From positions 1-27,547 of IMG/VR virus record IMGVR_UViG_3300035670_001046: a stretch of 27,547 bases of DNA. One strand, 5' to 3'. The first letter of the stretch is position 1. Every line of letters begins with the position of its first letter. The DNA comes from a virus. The translations under genes and the position numbers were made by a program. The notes below the pieces were generated by a model. The model was given only the letters and a program-made list of their open reading frames with translations, ran no database searches and was not told the DNA's origin. Below, one piece after another: positions 12,751-20,057 of the stretch.

Positions 12751-14346
12751 ATGATAATATATCCACAAGAACAAGAAGATGGCTTAACATCAAAAATACT
12801 AGCCTCGTCTTCTATTGCTTATGCTAGTGTTGCAGAGCCATGCTCTCTCAGATTATCATCTAAATCATTTAAAAGTTTAGCATCCTACGATGATAGTGAT
12901 CTATTTTATGTTCAATCTATTCTAGTAACTTCATCATGGAATAAAAATGATGATGTGTTTGATAAGTACGAGGTATGGAACGCTAAACATACTCCAGAAC
13001 ACAAGCCCACAAATCTAGAGCACAACGAAAGTTTAATTGTTGGTCATATAATATCAAATTGGCCTATTACCGAAGATGGACTATTAATAGATCCAGAAAC
13101 CCCGGTAGAAAATTTACCAAATAAGTTCCACATACTTACAGGCTCTGTTATATACAAGGGATTTAGCACTTCCGAACTTAGAGAGAGATCAGAAAAATTA
13201 ATTAGTGAAATTCAAAATGGTACTAAGTTTGTTAGTATGGAATGCTTTTTTAAAGGTTTTGATTATGGAGTAATTAATAAACAAACTAATGAATATAAAG
13301 TATTGAGCAGAAGTGATGAGACAGCTTATTTAACAAAATATCTTAGAGCATATGGCGGTAAAGGTGAAAATAATGATTATAAAATTGGTAGAGTTTTAAG
13401 AAATATTACCTTTACTGGTAAAGGATTTGTTGACAAACCAGCAAACGAAGATAGTATAATTTTTAATAAGAATCTTTTTGAAGAAAATAAAAAAATTGAT
13501 AATCTTCAAGAAAAAAATAACGAAAATGAAAATTTAGGTGTAATAAGTATTCGATTGAATAATCAAATGGAGAATAATACAATGAGTGTAGAACAAGATG
13601 TAACTGAAATCAAAAACAAATTGGTGGCTATGGAAACTTCTTGTCAAGAGGCTGTAGCTGAAGCTAACGCATCTGTTAATTCATTAACCGAAAAAAATAT
13701 TGCACTAGAATCTCAATTACAAACCCAAACTAACGAATTCACAGAAAGAGAAACTGCTATGAAAAAAGAAATCGAAGAAGTCAAAGCTTCTGCTTCAGAA
13801 GAGCTTTTAGCACTCAAAACTTCATTAGAAGCACAAATCTCAGAACTTTCAGAAGCTATTGCAATGAAAAATGAAGAGATGAAGAAAAAAGAAGAAGAAA
13901 TGAAGAAAATGAAAGCAGAACTTGATAGTGCCAACGAAACAGTCGCTGCTTATAAAACAAAAGAAGCAGAAATGGTCAAGAAAGAAAAAATGACCAAAAG
14001 AAAAGCTGCCCTTGTAGATAATGGCGTCGAAGAAGATGCTGCTCTGGCTTTTGTTGAAAAATATGAAAATATCGAAGACGAAGCATTTGATGCTATGGCA
14101 ACTCTTTTTGCTGCTATGAAGATGAAAAAAGAAGACGCTATGAAAATGAAAATGAAAGCAGAAGAAGTTGCAGAAGCAGAAGAGGTTGTTGAACCCAAAG
14201 TAAGTGCTTCTGATCTAGATAATGTTGAAACAGAAAGCGCTATTGATTTAACAGTTGGCTCAGATTCTTCTGAAGAAGAAGAAAATACCACTCGTGCAGC
14301 TCTTGTTGAGTTTGTTTACAGTAAGTTAGGCAAAAAATCCAAGTAA
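12751..14346 (+). CDS. Prohead serine protease fused to scaffold, 531 aa
   Basis: The N-terminal ~240 residues resemble phage prohead proteases of the assemblin type: NLEHNESLIVGHI with putative catalytic His91, and TKFVSMECFF with putative Ser162, then FTGKGFVDKPAN. Residues ~275-470 are a long Glu/Lys coiled coil (for example KNEEMKKKEEEMKKMKAEL), typical of scaffolds, and the C-terminus is acidic with an ARALVEFVYSKLG-like end helix. Protease and scaffold in one polypeptide is known for phages such as lambda (C/Nu3). An in-frame internal start at 13582 would make scaffold alone. The next genes are decoration and capsid proteins. Confidence 0.82.
   Translation: MIIYPQEQEDGLTSKILASSSIAYASVAEPCSLRLSSKSFKSLASYDDSDLFYVQSILVTSSWNKNDDVFDKYEVWNAKHTPEHKPTNLEHNESLIVGHIISNWPITEDGLLIDPETPVENLPNKFHILTGSVIYKGFSTSELRERSEKLISEIQNGTKFVSMECFFKGFDYGVINKQTNEYKVLSRSDETAYLTKYLRAYGGKGENNDYKIGRVLRNITFTGKGFVDKPANEDSIIFNKNLFEENKKIDNLQEKNNENENLGVISIRLNNQMENNTMSVEQDVTEIKNKLVAMETSCQEAVAEANASVNSLTEKNIALESQLQTQTNEFTERETAMKKEIEEVKASASEELLALKTSLEAQISELSEAIAMKNEEMKKKEEEMKKMKAELDSANETVAAYKTKEAEMVKKEKMTKRKAALVDNGVEEDAALAFVEKYENIEDEAFDAMATLFAAMKMKKEDAMKMKMKAEEVAEAEEVVEPKVSASDLDNVETESAIDLTVGSDSSEEEENTTRAALVEFVYSKLGKKSK
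13569..14346 (+). other. Nested in-frame scaffold start inside the protease gene
   Basis: GGAG at 13569-13572 lies 9 nt before ATG 13582, in the protease-scaffold frame (codon 278), exactly between the protease domain and the coiled coil. Initiation here would give a 254-aa scaffold without protease, as for Nu3 within lambda C. The site and frame are seen directly; its use is inferred. Confidence 0.55.
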
Positions 14347-14368
14347 ATTCTTATACGGAGAACTAAAA

Positions 14369-14827
14369 ATGGCTCTAAAACCTGATCGTATCGAATTATT
14401 AACAGATATCTCTTTTTTCATGGCTACTACAGCAGAGCGCGGTGGTGTTGTTAGCGCTGTAACTTCAACAACTGGTGTTGGCGTATCTATGGATGATGCC
14501 AATGCTGTTGTTGCTTACGCCGCTGTGGCATCTGGCGCAAAGCCAGTAGGTGTTCTACTTAATGATGTTGTGAATCTTGATCTTACTCGCCAACACATCA
14601 ATTGGCACAAAGATGAGGTTCAGGTCGGTGGCAAAGTAACACTATTGCGTAACGGCCAAGTTACAACAAATATGTTAGTTGCTGGCATCACTCCATCCGC
14701 TGGAACAGATGCTTATGTTGGTGCTAGTGGCTTGATCGGTACAAGTAGTACCAATGCTGTTAAAGTTGGTCAGTTCTTAAGCGGCAAAGACACTGACGGC
14801 TATGCTAAAGTATCAGTTAACCTATAA
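14369..14827 (+). CDS. Head decoration protein (putative), 152 aa
   Basis: Starts MALKPDRIELLTDISFFM and is rich in Gly, Ala, Thr and Val, with beta-type segments (GGVVSAVTSTTGVGVSMD, GKVTLLRNGQVTTNML). The placement between scaffold and major capsid protein is that of capsid decoration or cement proteins (lambda gpD position; DUF2190-like composition with a GVLLNDVV segment). CGGAG ribosome site 9 nt upstream, very like that of the capsid gene. Codons are more even and GC-richer than in the fibre genes, suggesting selection for high expression. Position is strong evidence, sequence family moderate. Confidence 0.7.
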   Translation: MALKPDRIELLTDISFFMATTAERGGVVSAVTSTTGVGVSMDDANAVVAYAAVASGAKPVGVLLNDVVNLDLTRQHINWHKDEVQVGGKVTLLRNGQVTTNMLVAGITPSAGTDAYVGASGLIGTSSTNAVKVGQFLSGKDTDGYAKVSVNL

Positions 14828-14850
14828 TTTTCATACACGGAGAAATAAAT

Positions 14851-15861
14851 ATGTCAGCCAAAACTGAAAAATTTCAACCAACTCCAGAACTTAGTGATTT
14901 ACTAAAGCGTTCTGGATCAGCTCAACGAGAGGTTGCTTTAGCAGCTAATGCCGAATTTGCAAAAGCCCTAGAACTACCTCTTCGTCAGGGCGTTCTTAAT
15001 GGTGATGTTCTTGATGGTATCTTTGAACCAATTCGTCTTGATCAAAGTGCCACACCAGAGTTTCCTCTTGATTTCTTAGCTCCTGGTACCGAGAAGGACT
15101 TTGTGGCCTACACAATTCCTAACCACGGTTATATTCCAGAGCGTCATGTTGAGGGTGATTATGTTATGGTTCCAACATATGATGTTGGTGCCAGCATTGA
15201 TTATCTCTTAAAGTATGCTCGCGATGCTCGTTGGGACGTTGTTGGTCGTGCTATGGAAGTGCTAGAAGCCTCATTTGTCAAGAAGATGAATGATGATGGC
15301 TGGCACACACTATTGGCCGCTGGTGTTGATCGCAACATTGTTGTTTATGATAGTGATGCCAACGCTAGTCAGTTTACCAAGCGTCTTGTTAGTTTGATGA
15401 AAACTGTTATGAGACGTAATGGTGGTGGTAACTCAACCTCCAATAATAGAGGTATGTTAACTGATCTTTATGTTTCTCCAGAAGCTATGGAAGATATCCG
15501 TAACTGGGGTGTTGATCAAGTTGACGAAGTTACTCGTAGAGAAATCTACACTGCTGCTGATGGTGCTCTTAATCGAGTGTTTGGTGTTAATCTTCATGAT
15601 CTAGATGAATTGGGTGTTGGTCAAGAATATCAACTATTCTATACATCAACTCTTGGTGCTAGTATGCCAGGAAGCGATACAGAAATTGTTGTGGGTCTTG
15701 ATCTTCGCAAGAACGACAGTTTCGTTATGCCAATTCGTCAAGAAGTTCAAATCTTCGAAGATGAAACACTACATCGTCAGAAACGAGCAGGTTTCTACGG
15801 CTGGGCCGAACTTGGCTTTGCTGTTCTAGATAATCGTAGAGTATTAATTGGCTCACTATAA
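14851..15861 (+). CDS. Major capsid protein, HK97-fold, 336 aa
   Basis: It follows the decoration gene with an ACGGAG site. The length and pattern fit HK97-like capsids without a long propeptide: N-terminal helix (LSDLLKRSGSAQREVALAAN), an E-loop-like region (EFPLDFLAPGTEKDFVAYT), spine-helix region (WDVVGRAMEVLEASFVKKM) and a C-terminal P-domain sheet (ETLHRQKRAGFYGWAELGF, VLDNRRVLIGSL). Codon use (many CGT, GGT, AAG, CTT) looks tuned for high output compared with the AT-biased tail genes. A strong terminator follows at 15888. It would be the main shell subunit. Confidence 0.9.
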   Translation: MSAKTEKFQPTPELSDLLKRSGSAQREVALAANAEFAKALELPLRQGVLNGDVLDGIFEPIRLDQSATPEFPLDFLAPGTEKDFVAYTIPNHGYIPERHVEGDYVMVPTYDVGASIDYLLKYARDARWDVVGRAMEVLEASFVKKMNDDGWHTLLAAGVDRNIVVYDSDANASQFTKRLVSLMKTVMRRNGGGNSTSNNRGMLTDLYVSPEAMEDIRNWGVDQVDEVTRREIYTAADGALNRVFGVNLHDLDELGVGQEYQLFYTSTLGASMPGSDTEIVVGLDLRKNDSFVMPIRQEVQIFEDETLHRQKRAGFYGWAELGFAVLDNRRVLIGSL

Positions 15862-15887
15862 TATCTAACTTTTCACGTTAACAATTT

Positions 15888-15916
15888 AAGGGTTGGCTCT
15901 GCCAGCCCTTATTTTG
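15888..15916 (+). terminator. Intrinsic terminator after the capsid gene
   Basis: AAGGGTTGGC-TCT-GCCAGCCCTT (10-bp stem with one G-T pair) followed by ATTTTGT. It lies 26 nt after the capsid stop and ends the head operon. Confidence 0.9.
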
Positions 15917-15939
15917 TATATATACTAGGACTCTATGCT

Positions 15940-15967
15940 TTGACAAACAAAGGATTTGCTTTATTAT
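15940..15967 (+). promoter_or_regulatory. Sigma-70-type promoter TTGACA-N16-TATTAT
   Basis: TTGACA 15940-15945, 16-nt spacer, TATTAT 15962-15967, 21 nt before the endonuclease ATG. Hexamers and spacing equal those at 2165 and 4519, so the endonuclease gene is likely expressed apart from the head genes, possibly early. Confidence 0.75.
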
Positions 15968-15988
15968 AAGTAAACACAAGGAGAAACT

Positions 15989-17689
15989 ATGTTAGAAAAT
16001 ACAAAAACACTACAAAAATACGGATACTCAATAGAATCCCTTAGCTCCGGATCAAGCAAAAAGATAGTAGTAATTTGTGATTATTGTAATAATACATTTG
16101 ACAAATCTTACAAAGCCCGTAATCTTCAAAATAAAGAACTAGACAAAGATTGTTGTGTAAAATGTAAATTTAAGAAAAGAGAAGAGCTTAGTTTATTAAA
16201 GTATGGAGTTAAAAACTCGGCTCAAAGACAAGATGTAAAAGAAAAACTATCAGATTATAATATAGAAGAGCATAAAGAAAGTATTATGGATTTATTAGCT
16301 CAAAATTATAGCATAGTTTATATTAGTAAAAAACTAAATATTCCAAAAACCTCATTAACAAGATACCTAAATCTTCAAAATATCGATACTTATGGAGATT
16401 TACAAAAAAAGAAAGAAAAAACTTTTAAGGAAAAATATGGAGAAAATTATAAAGAACAATTTTTAGAGAAAAGAAAAAATACTAACTTAATTAAATATGG
16501 ACATGATAATCCGTTTGCTAATGATGATATTAAAAGTAAAATTGTAGAAAGTATGAGAATCAAATATGGTAAAGATCATCATATGCAAAGCAATGAAATG
16601 AAACAAAGAGTTAAAATTACTAACTTAAATAAATATGGATGTGAAAATGTTTCTCAGTCTCCAGAGATTCAGGATAAGATTAAAAATACTAATTTAGATA
16701 AATATGGATACTCTCATGCTACCAAACATCCTGATGTTAAAACCAAAATAGTAAACACTATGATAATTAATGGTAATGCCAGATTATTTGACGGTAAAGG
16801 AGCTTCTTTTTGGGCAGAAAAAACGGGCTATTGTTTGAGTAGATTTAATCAACTAATTAATCATTACGGATTCGACGTTGCTAAAAATATGTATAGAACA
16901 GACAGTTACTCAAGTTTAGAACTAAGATTTAAAAGCTTTTTAGATGAGAGTGAATTAAATTATAAGACTCATACTAGATTAAATATTAGTGATAAAACTT
17001 ATATTCCTGATTTTATAATAGATAATTTAATCATAGAAGTAGATGGACTATACTGGCATAGCGATAACTGTAGAGACGACGATTATCACATAAATAAAAA
17101 AATATCCTATGAAAATGCTAATTATGATAGTTTGTTTTTTAGAGAGGATGAAATTAGAGATAAATTTGAGATTGTTAAAAGCATGGTATTGAATAGACTG
17201 GGAAGATCAAATAAGATATTTGCAAGAAAGTGTGATTTAGATAAAATCAATGATAAAGAAGCTGACGTTTATTTTGAAACCAATCATTTAATGGGAAAGG
17301 GTCGTGGAACAACATATATTTTAAGTTTTAAAGACGATGTAGTAGCAGCTTTAAGACTCAAAAGAAATAAAAATAATGATTATGAAATTAGTCGATTTTG
17401 TAACAGTAAATTTTATAGCATAACTGGTGCTTTTAGTAAACTATTAAACTTCGCCATTAAAGATAAACAACCCGATACTATTATGACTTTTATAGACAAG
17501 AGATATGGTAGAGGTCATTATTTAAAAAATTTAGGTTTTGATTATATTCATATTTATCCTAGTTTCAGATGGACAGATGGATTCCAAACTTTTCACAGAC
17601 TAAAATTTTCCGGTAATAGTGGATACAACAACGATCTTTTTAAGATTTATGATTGTGGCCAAGCAAAATACCTATTAAAGCTAAAATAG
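15989..17689 (+). CDS. EDxHD/Vsr-like homing endonuclease (Hef-type), 566 aa
   Basis: Order: an N-terminal zinc-ribbon (Cys30, Cys33, Cys56, Cys59), an HTH (YSIVYISKKLNIPKTSLTRYL, ~107-127), then a repeat region with KYG motifs at ~149, 169, 192, 215 and 238 (20-23-residue units) that probably reads DNA. A Vsr-fold nuclease follows: SSLELRFKSFL (Glu311), YIPDFII (Asp341), IIEVDGLYWHSD (Glu350, His357, Asp359). A C-terminal domain (~400-566) shared with phage Hef-type enzymes closes it. AAGGAG site and own promoter at 15940; strong terminator before it. This is a selfish free-standing element inserted between the capsid and downstream structural genes. Codon use is highly AT-rich. Confidence 0.85.
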   Translation: MLENTKTLQKYGYSIESLSSGSSKKIVVICDYCNNTFDKSYKARNLQNKELDKDCCVKCKFKKREELSLLKYGVKNSAQRQDVKEKLSDYNIEEHKESIMDLLAQNYSIVYISKKLNIPKTSLTRYLNLQNIDTYGDLQKKKEKTFKEKYGENYKEQFLEKRKNTNLIKYGHDNPFANDDIKSKIVESMRIKYGKDHHMQSNEMKQRVKITNLNKYGCENVSQSPEIQDKIKNTNLDKYGYSHATKHPDVKTKIVNTMIINGNARLFDGKGASFWAEKTGYCLSRFNQLINHYGFDVAKNMYRTDSYSSLELRFKSFLDESELNYKTHTRLNISDKTYIPDFIIDNLIIEVDGLYWHSDNCRDDDYHINKKISYENANYDSLFFREDEIRDKFEIVKSMVLNRLGRSNKIFARKCDLDKINDKEADVYFETNHLMGKGRGTTYILSFKDDVVAALRLKRNKNNDYEISRFCNSKFYSITGAFSKLLNFAIKDKQPDTIMTFIDKRYGRGHYLKNLGFDYIHIYPSFRWTDGFQTFHRLKFSGNSGYNNDLFKIYDCGQAKYLLKLK

Positions 17690-17705
17690 CTTTATGGTGT
17701 ATAAT
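17678..17705 (+). promoter_or_regulatory. Candidate late promoter, ATGGTGTATA site 2, with dyad
   Basis: ATGGTGTATAAT at 17694-17705, 46 nt before the 17751 start. A perfect 7-bp dyad AAAGCTA-AAA-TAGCTTT (17677-17693) overlaps the endonuclease stop and abuts the motif. It lacks a T-run, so it is a poor terminator. Confidence 0.5.
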
Positions 17706-17750
17706 AATTTTATCATTATTCTAGTATAATTACCATAAGGAAAATCCTTA

Positions 17751-18155
17751 ATGGCCGCATCAAAATACGATTTTAGTATAGAACAAGGAAGTTCTTTTAA
17801 GCTAAGTTTGGTTTATAAAGATGATAGTGGTAATCCTATTGATCTTACAAATTGGTGTGCTAGATTAATATGGAAAACTAATACTAATGTTACTCAAACT
17901 TTTAGCACAGAGAATATAGATTATAGTGTATATAAATTTAGTATAGAGCCGTTAATTGGTAAAATAACCCTTATGATACCGGCTGGTACAACCAATAGTT
18001 TTCTATTTAATGCTGCAAAATATGACTTGGAATTACAAAGTGATGATGACTTATATGTTGGTGGTGGTAAATATATTATACGATTAATATATGGCACAAT
18101 TAATATTGTTAAACGCTTTAGTCAATCATCTTCGTTATTGGAGTGCGAACCTTGA
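17751..18155 (+). CDS. BppU-like N-terminal-domain tail protein, 134 aa
   Basis: Residues ~6-115 read as a beta-sandwich: YDFSIEQGSSFKLSLVYKD, NPIDLTNWCARLIWKT, KITLMIPAGTT, AAKYDLELQSDD. The 26405-27403 protein begins with the same domain. The pattern resembles the N-terminal domain of baseplate upper proteins that anchor receptor-binding proteins to the tail. AAGGA site 7 nt before the ATG. Stop overlaps the next gene start by 4 nt (TTGA). The role as fibre anchor is inferred. Confidence 0.6.
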   Translation: MAASKYDFSIEQGSSFKLSLVYKDDSGNPIDLTNWCARLIWKTNTNVTQTFSTENIDYSVYKFSIEPLIGKITLMIPAGTTNSFLFNAAKYDLELQSDDDLYVGGGKYIIRLIYGTINIVKRFSQSSSLLECEP

Positions 18156-18379
18156 GCAATTTTACTATAGAAATTTTTGACACTAAAAATATAGTGGAAA
18201 TTGAAACCACTGTTGGAAACATATTAAATAATTTAGAAATTGAAACTAGCAGTGATAGAAGCGTTGAAATAGTATCTGGATCAACAGTTGGTTTTATATC
18301 AGTATCCGATATACTTGGATTAGATGAATATTTATCTAATTTTATAGATGAATACGAAATAGATTGCGGCTCTCCTTAA
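18152..18379 (+). CDS. Small acidic protein, 75 aa, TTG start
   Basis: The best start is TTG 18152, with GGAG 8 nt upstream and a 4-nt overlap (TTGA) with the previous stop; a GTG at 18143 overlaps the ribosome site itself. Starts MSNFTIEIFDTKN and ends EYEIDCGSP. Acidic, with repeated Ile/Val strands. The closing GSP is also the end of the next gene's product (IDGGSP). No family is recognised; it is probably a structural or assembly partner of the fibre that follows. Confidence 0.65.
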   Translation: MSNFTIEIFDTKNIVEIETTVGNILNNLEIETSSDRSVEIVSGSTVGFISVSDILGLDEYLSNFIDEYEIDCGSP

Positions 18380-18414
18380 ATTTCAAACTAAAAACTTTAT
18401 AAGAGGTTATTATC

Positions 18415-20025
18415 ATGGCAGTTCAAACACTACTTCAAGTTCGTAGAGGTACTACTAGCGAATGGATTAATGCTAATCCAACACTAAGTGCCGGTGAATG
18501 GGGCTTGGATACCTCTCTTAAAAAGTATAAAATAGGAGATGGATTAACAGCATGGAATAGTTTACCTTATGCTAGTATATTACCTAATAGTAGCGATCTA
18601 GTAGGAACTAGCGGTATCGGTATTAATTTTTCTGCCACAACAGGAACGCCCGTAACAGTTAGTGTTACTGGAATATTAGCTAGTCAGGTTCTTGATTTTT
18701 CTCAAGCTGTTGATAATGTTATTAATATAGAGAGTATTCAGGATATTGTTGCTAGTGGCGATCATTTAACCACAGGATTTTTAAGAAATGGTACGGGAAT
18801 AGTTATAAATTATGATGATAGTAGTAATTTTGTTAGTATTAATGTTAGCGGATACTCATTACTTAATCATACCCACTCTAGCTCTGATATAACGGATTTT
18901 AATGAAGCCACCCAAGACGCTATTGGAACTAATGCTGGATCAAGCGGATTTTTAAGAAATGGTAGCGGAGTAGCCTGGACTTATGACGATGGTGGCGATA
19001 CATTAACAATTGGTGTTACTGGCATTCCATCATCTTTAATTACAGATTTTGCTAGCGCAGTAAGCGATCAAGTAGATACAACTCTTGCTGCTGGTACTGG
19101 CGTTGTACTAAATTACGATAGTGGAACGGATACTTTAACAATTCATACTAGTGGATATTCATTATTAAATCATACTCATGTTTGGAGTAACATAACTGAT
19201 GCTAGTAGCATTGTTACTACTGGTGAATTAGCATATCTTTCTGGTGTTGTTGCTGGTACTGCTAGCCCCAATCGAGCTGTTGTATTAGATAGTAATAAAG
19301 ATATTAATGGAATTGGAAATATAACCACAACTGGTAATATTTCTATCGGCGGAAATCTTACTGTTCAAGGTACAACAACCACAGTAAATAGTACCACTGT
19401 TGATATTGGAGATAATATAATTCAAGTTAATGTATCTGGTGCTGAAACTCAAGGCGGTTTGCAAGTTTATGATCATGATAACACTATTGCTCGTAGTATA
19501 GTATGGGATATTAGTGATACTAGATGGGAATTTACTGGTGGTAATGTTTATACGTCTGGTGATTTTATTAGTGATAGTTTACAAGTAACATCCACAGACT
19601 TGGTTACTAATCTAAATGCTGATTTATTAGATGGAGAGCACGGTAGTTATTATCGAAATTTTGCTAGCTTAACAGGATTACCAGATCCAATTATTACTGG
19701 AACACTAACTGGAGATGTTACCGGAAGTAGTAGTGTAACATTAACAGATCTTGGTAATGGAACGCTAAGTATTAGCACAACATTATCTGATAATACTGTT
19801 ACTAGTGCTAAAATTGTTAATGGCACTATAGTAAATGAAGATATTAATGCTAGTGCAGCTATTGCTGTGACTAAATTAGCTAGTAGTGGAATAACTTTAG
19901 GTAGCACAAATATTAATCTTGGTCAAACTAGCAGTGTTATTGATGGATTAACAAGAATTAGTGGCGTTAGCGCTCTTAATCCAACTTATATATACTATGC
20001 TGTAATTGATGGTGGCTCGCCATAA
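18415..20025 (+). CDS. Tail fibre with Mtd-like N-terminal domain, 536 aa
   Basis: Residues ~5-50 (VRRGTTSEWINANPTLSAGEWG, KKYKIGDGLTAWNSLPYA) match the N-terminal domain found in Mtd and many fibres. Then come imperfect repeats ending in SGYSLLNHTH (twice) with intervening SSDITDFNEATQ, GSSGFLRNGSG and LNYDSGTDTLTIH units, and a trimeric fibre-like stretch GNISIGGNLTVQGTTTTVNST. Gly/Ser/Thr/Asn-rich, beta-helical or triple-stranded shaft expected. AGAGG site upstream. Part of the adsorption apparatus; the receptor is unknown. No variable-repeat or reverse transcriptase gene is seen. Confidence 0.8.
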   Translation: MAVQTLLQVRRGTTSEWINANPTLSAGEWGLDTSLKKYKIGDGLTAWNSLPYASILPNSSDLVGTSGIGINFSATTGTPVTVSVTGILASQVLDFSQAVDNVINIESIQDIVASGDHLTTGFLRNGTGIVINYDDSSNFVSINVSGYSLLNHTHSSSDITDFNEATQDAIGTNAGSSGFLRNGSGVAWTYDDGGDTLTIGVTGIPSSLITDFASAVSDQVDTTLAAGTGVVLNYDSGTDTLTIHTSGYSLLNHTHVWSNITDASSIVTTGELAYLSGVVAGTASPNRAVVLDSNKDINGIGNITTTGNISIGGNLTVQGTTTTVNSTTVDIGDNIIQVNVSGAETQGGLQVYDHDNTIARSIVWDISDTRWEFTGGNVYTSGDFISDSLQVTSTDLVTNLNADLLDGEHGSYYRNFASLTGLPDPIITGTLTGDVTGSSSVTLTDLGNGTLSISTTLSDNTVTSAKIVNGTIVNEDINASAAIAVTKLASSGITLGSTNINLGQTSSVIDGLTRISGVSALNPTYIYYAVIDGGSP

Positions 20026-20057
20026 TTTATAATACTGGTAGGTTTTGAGGATATTTT

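Noticed and set aside
17677-17693. Dyad AAAGCTA-AAA-TAGCTTT as a terminator for the endonuclease gene
   Set aside because: The stem is AT-rich and no T-run follows; it abuts the ATGGTGTATA motif and is better read with it.
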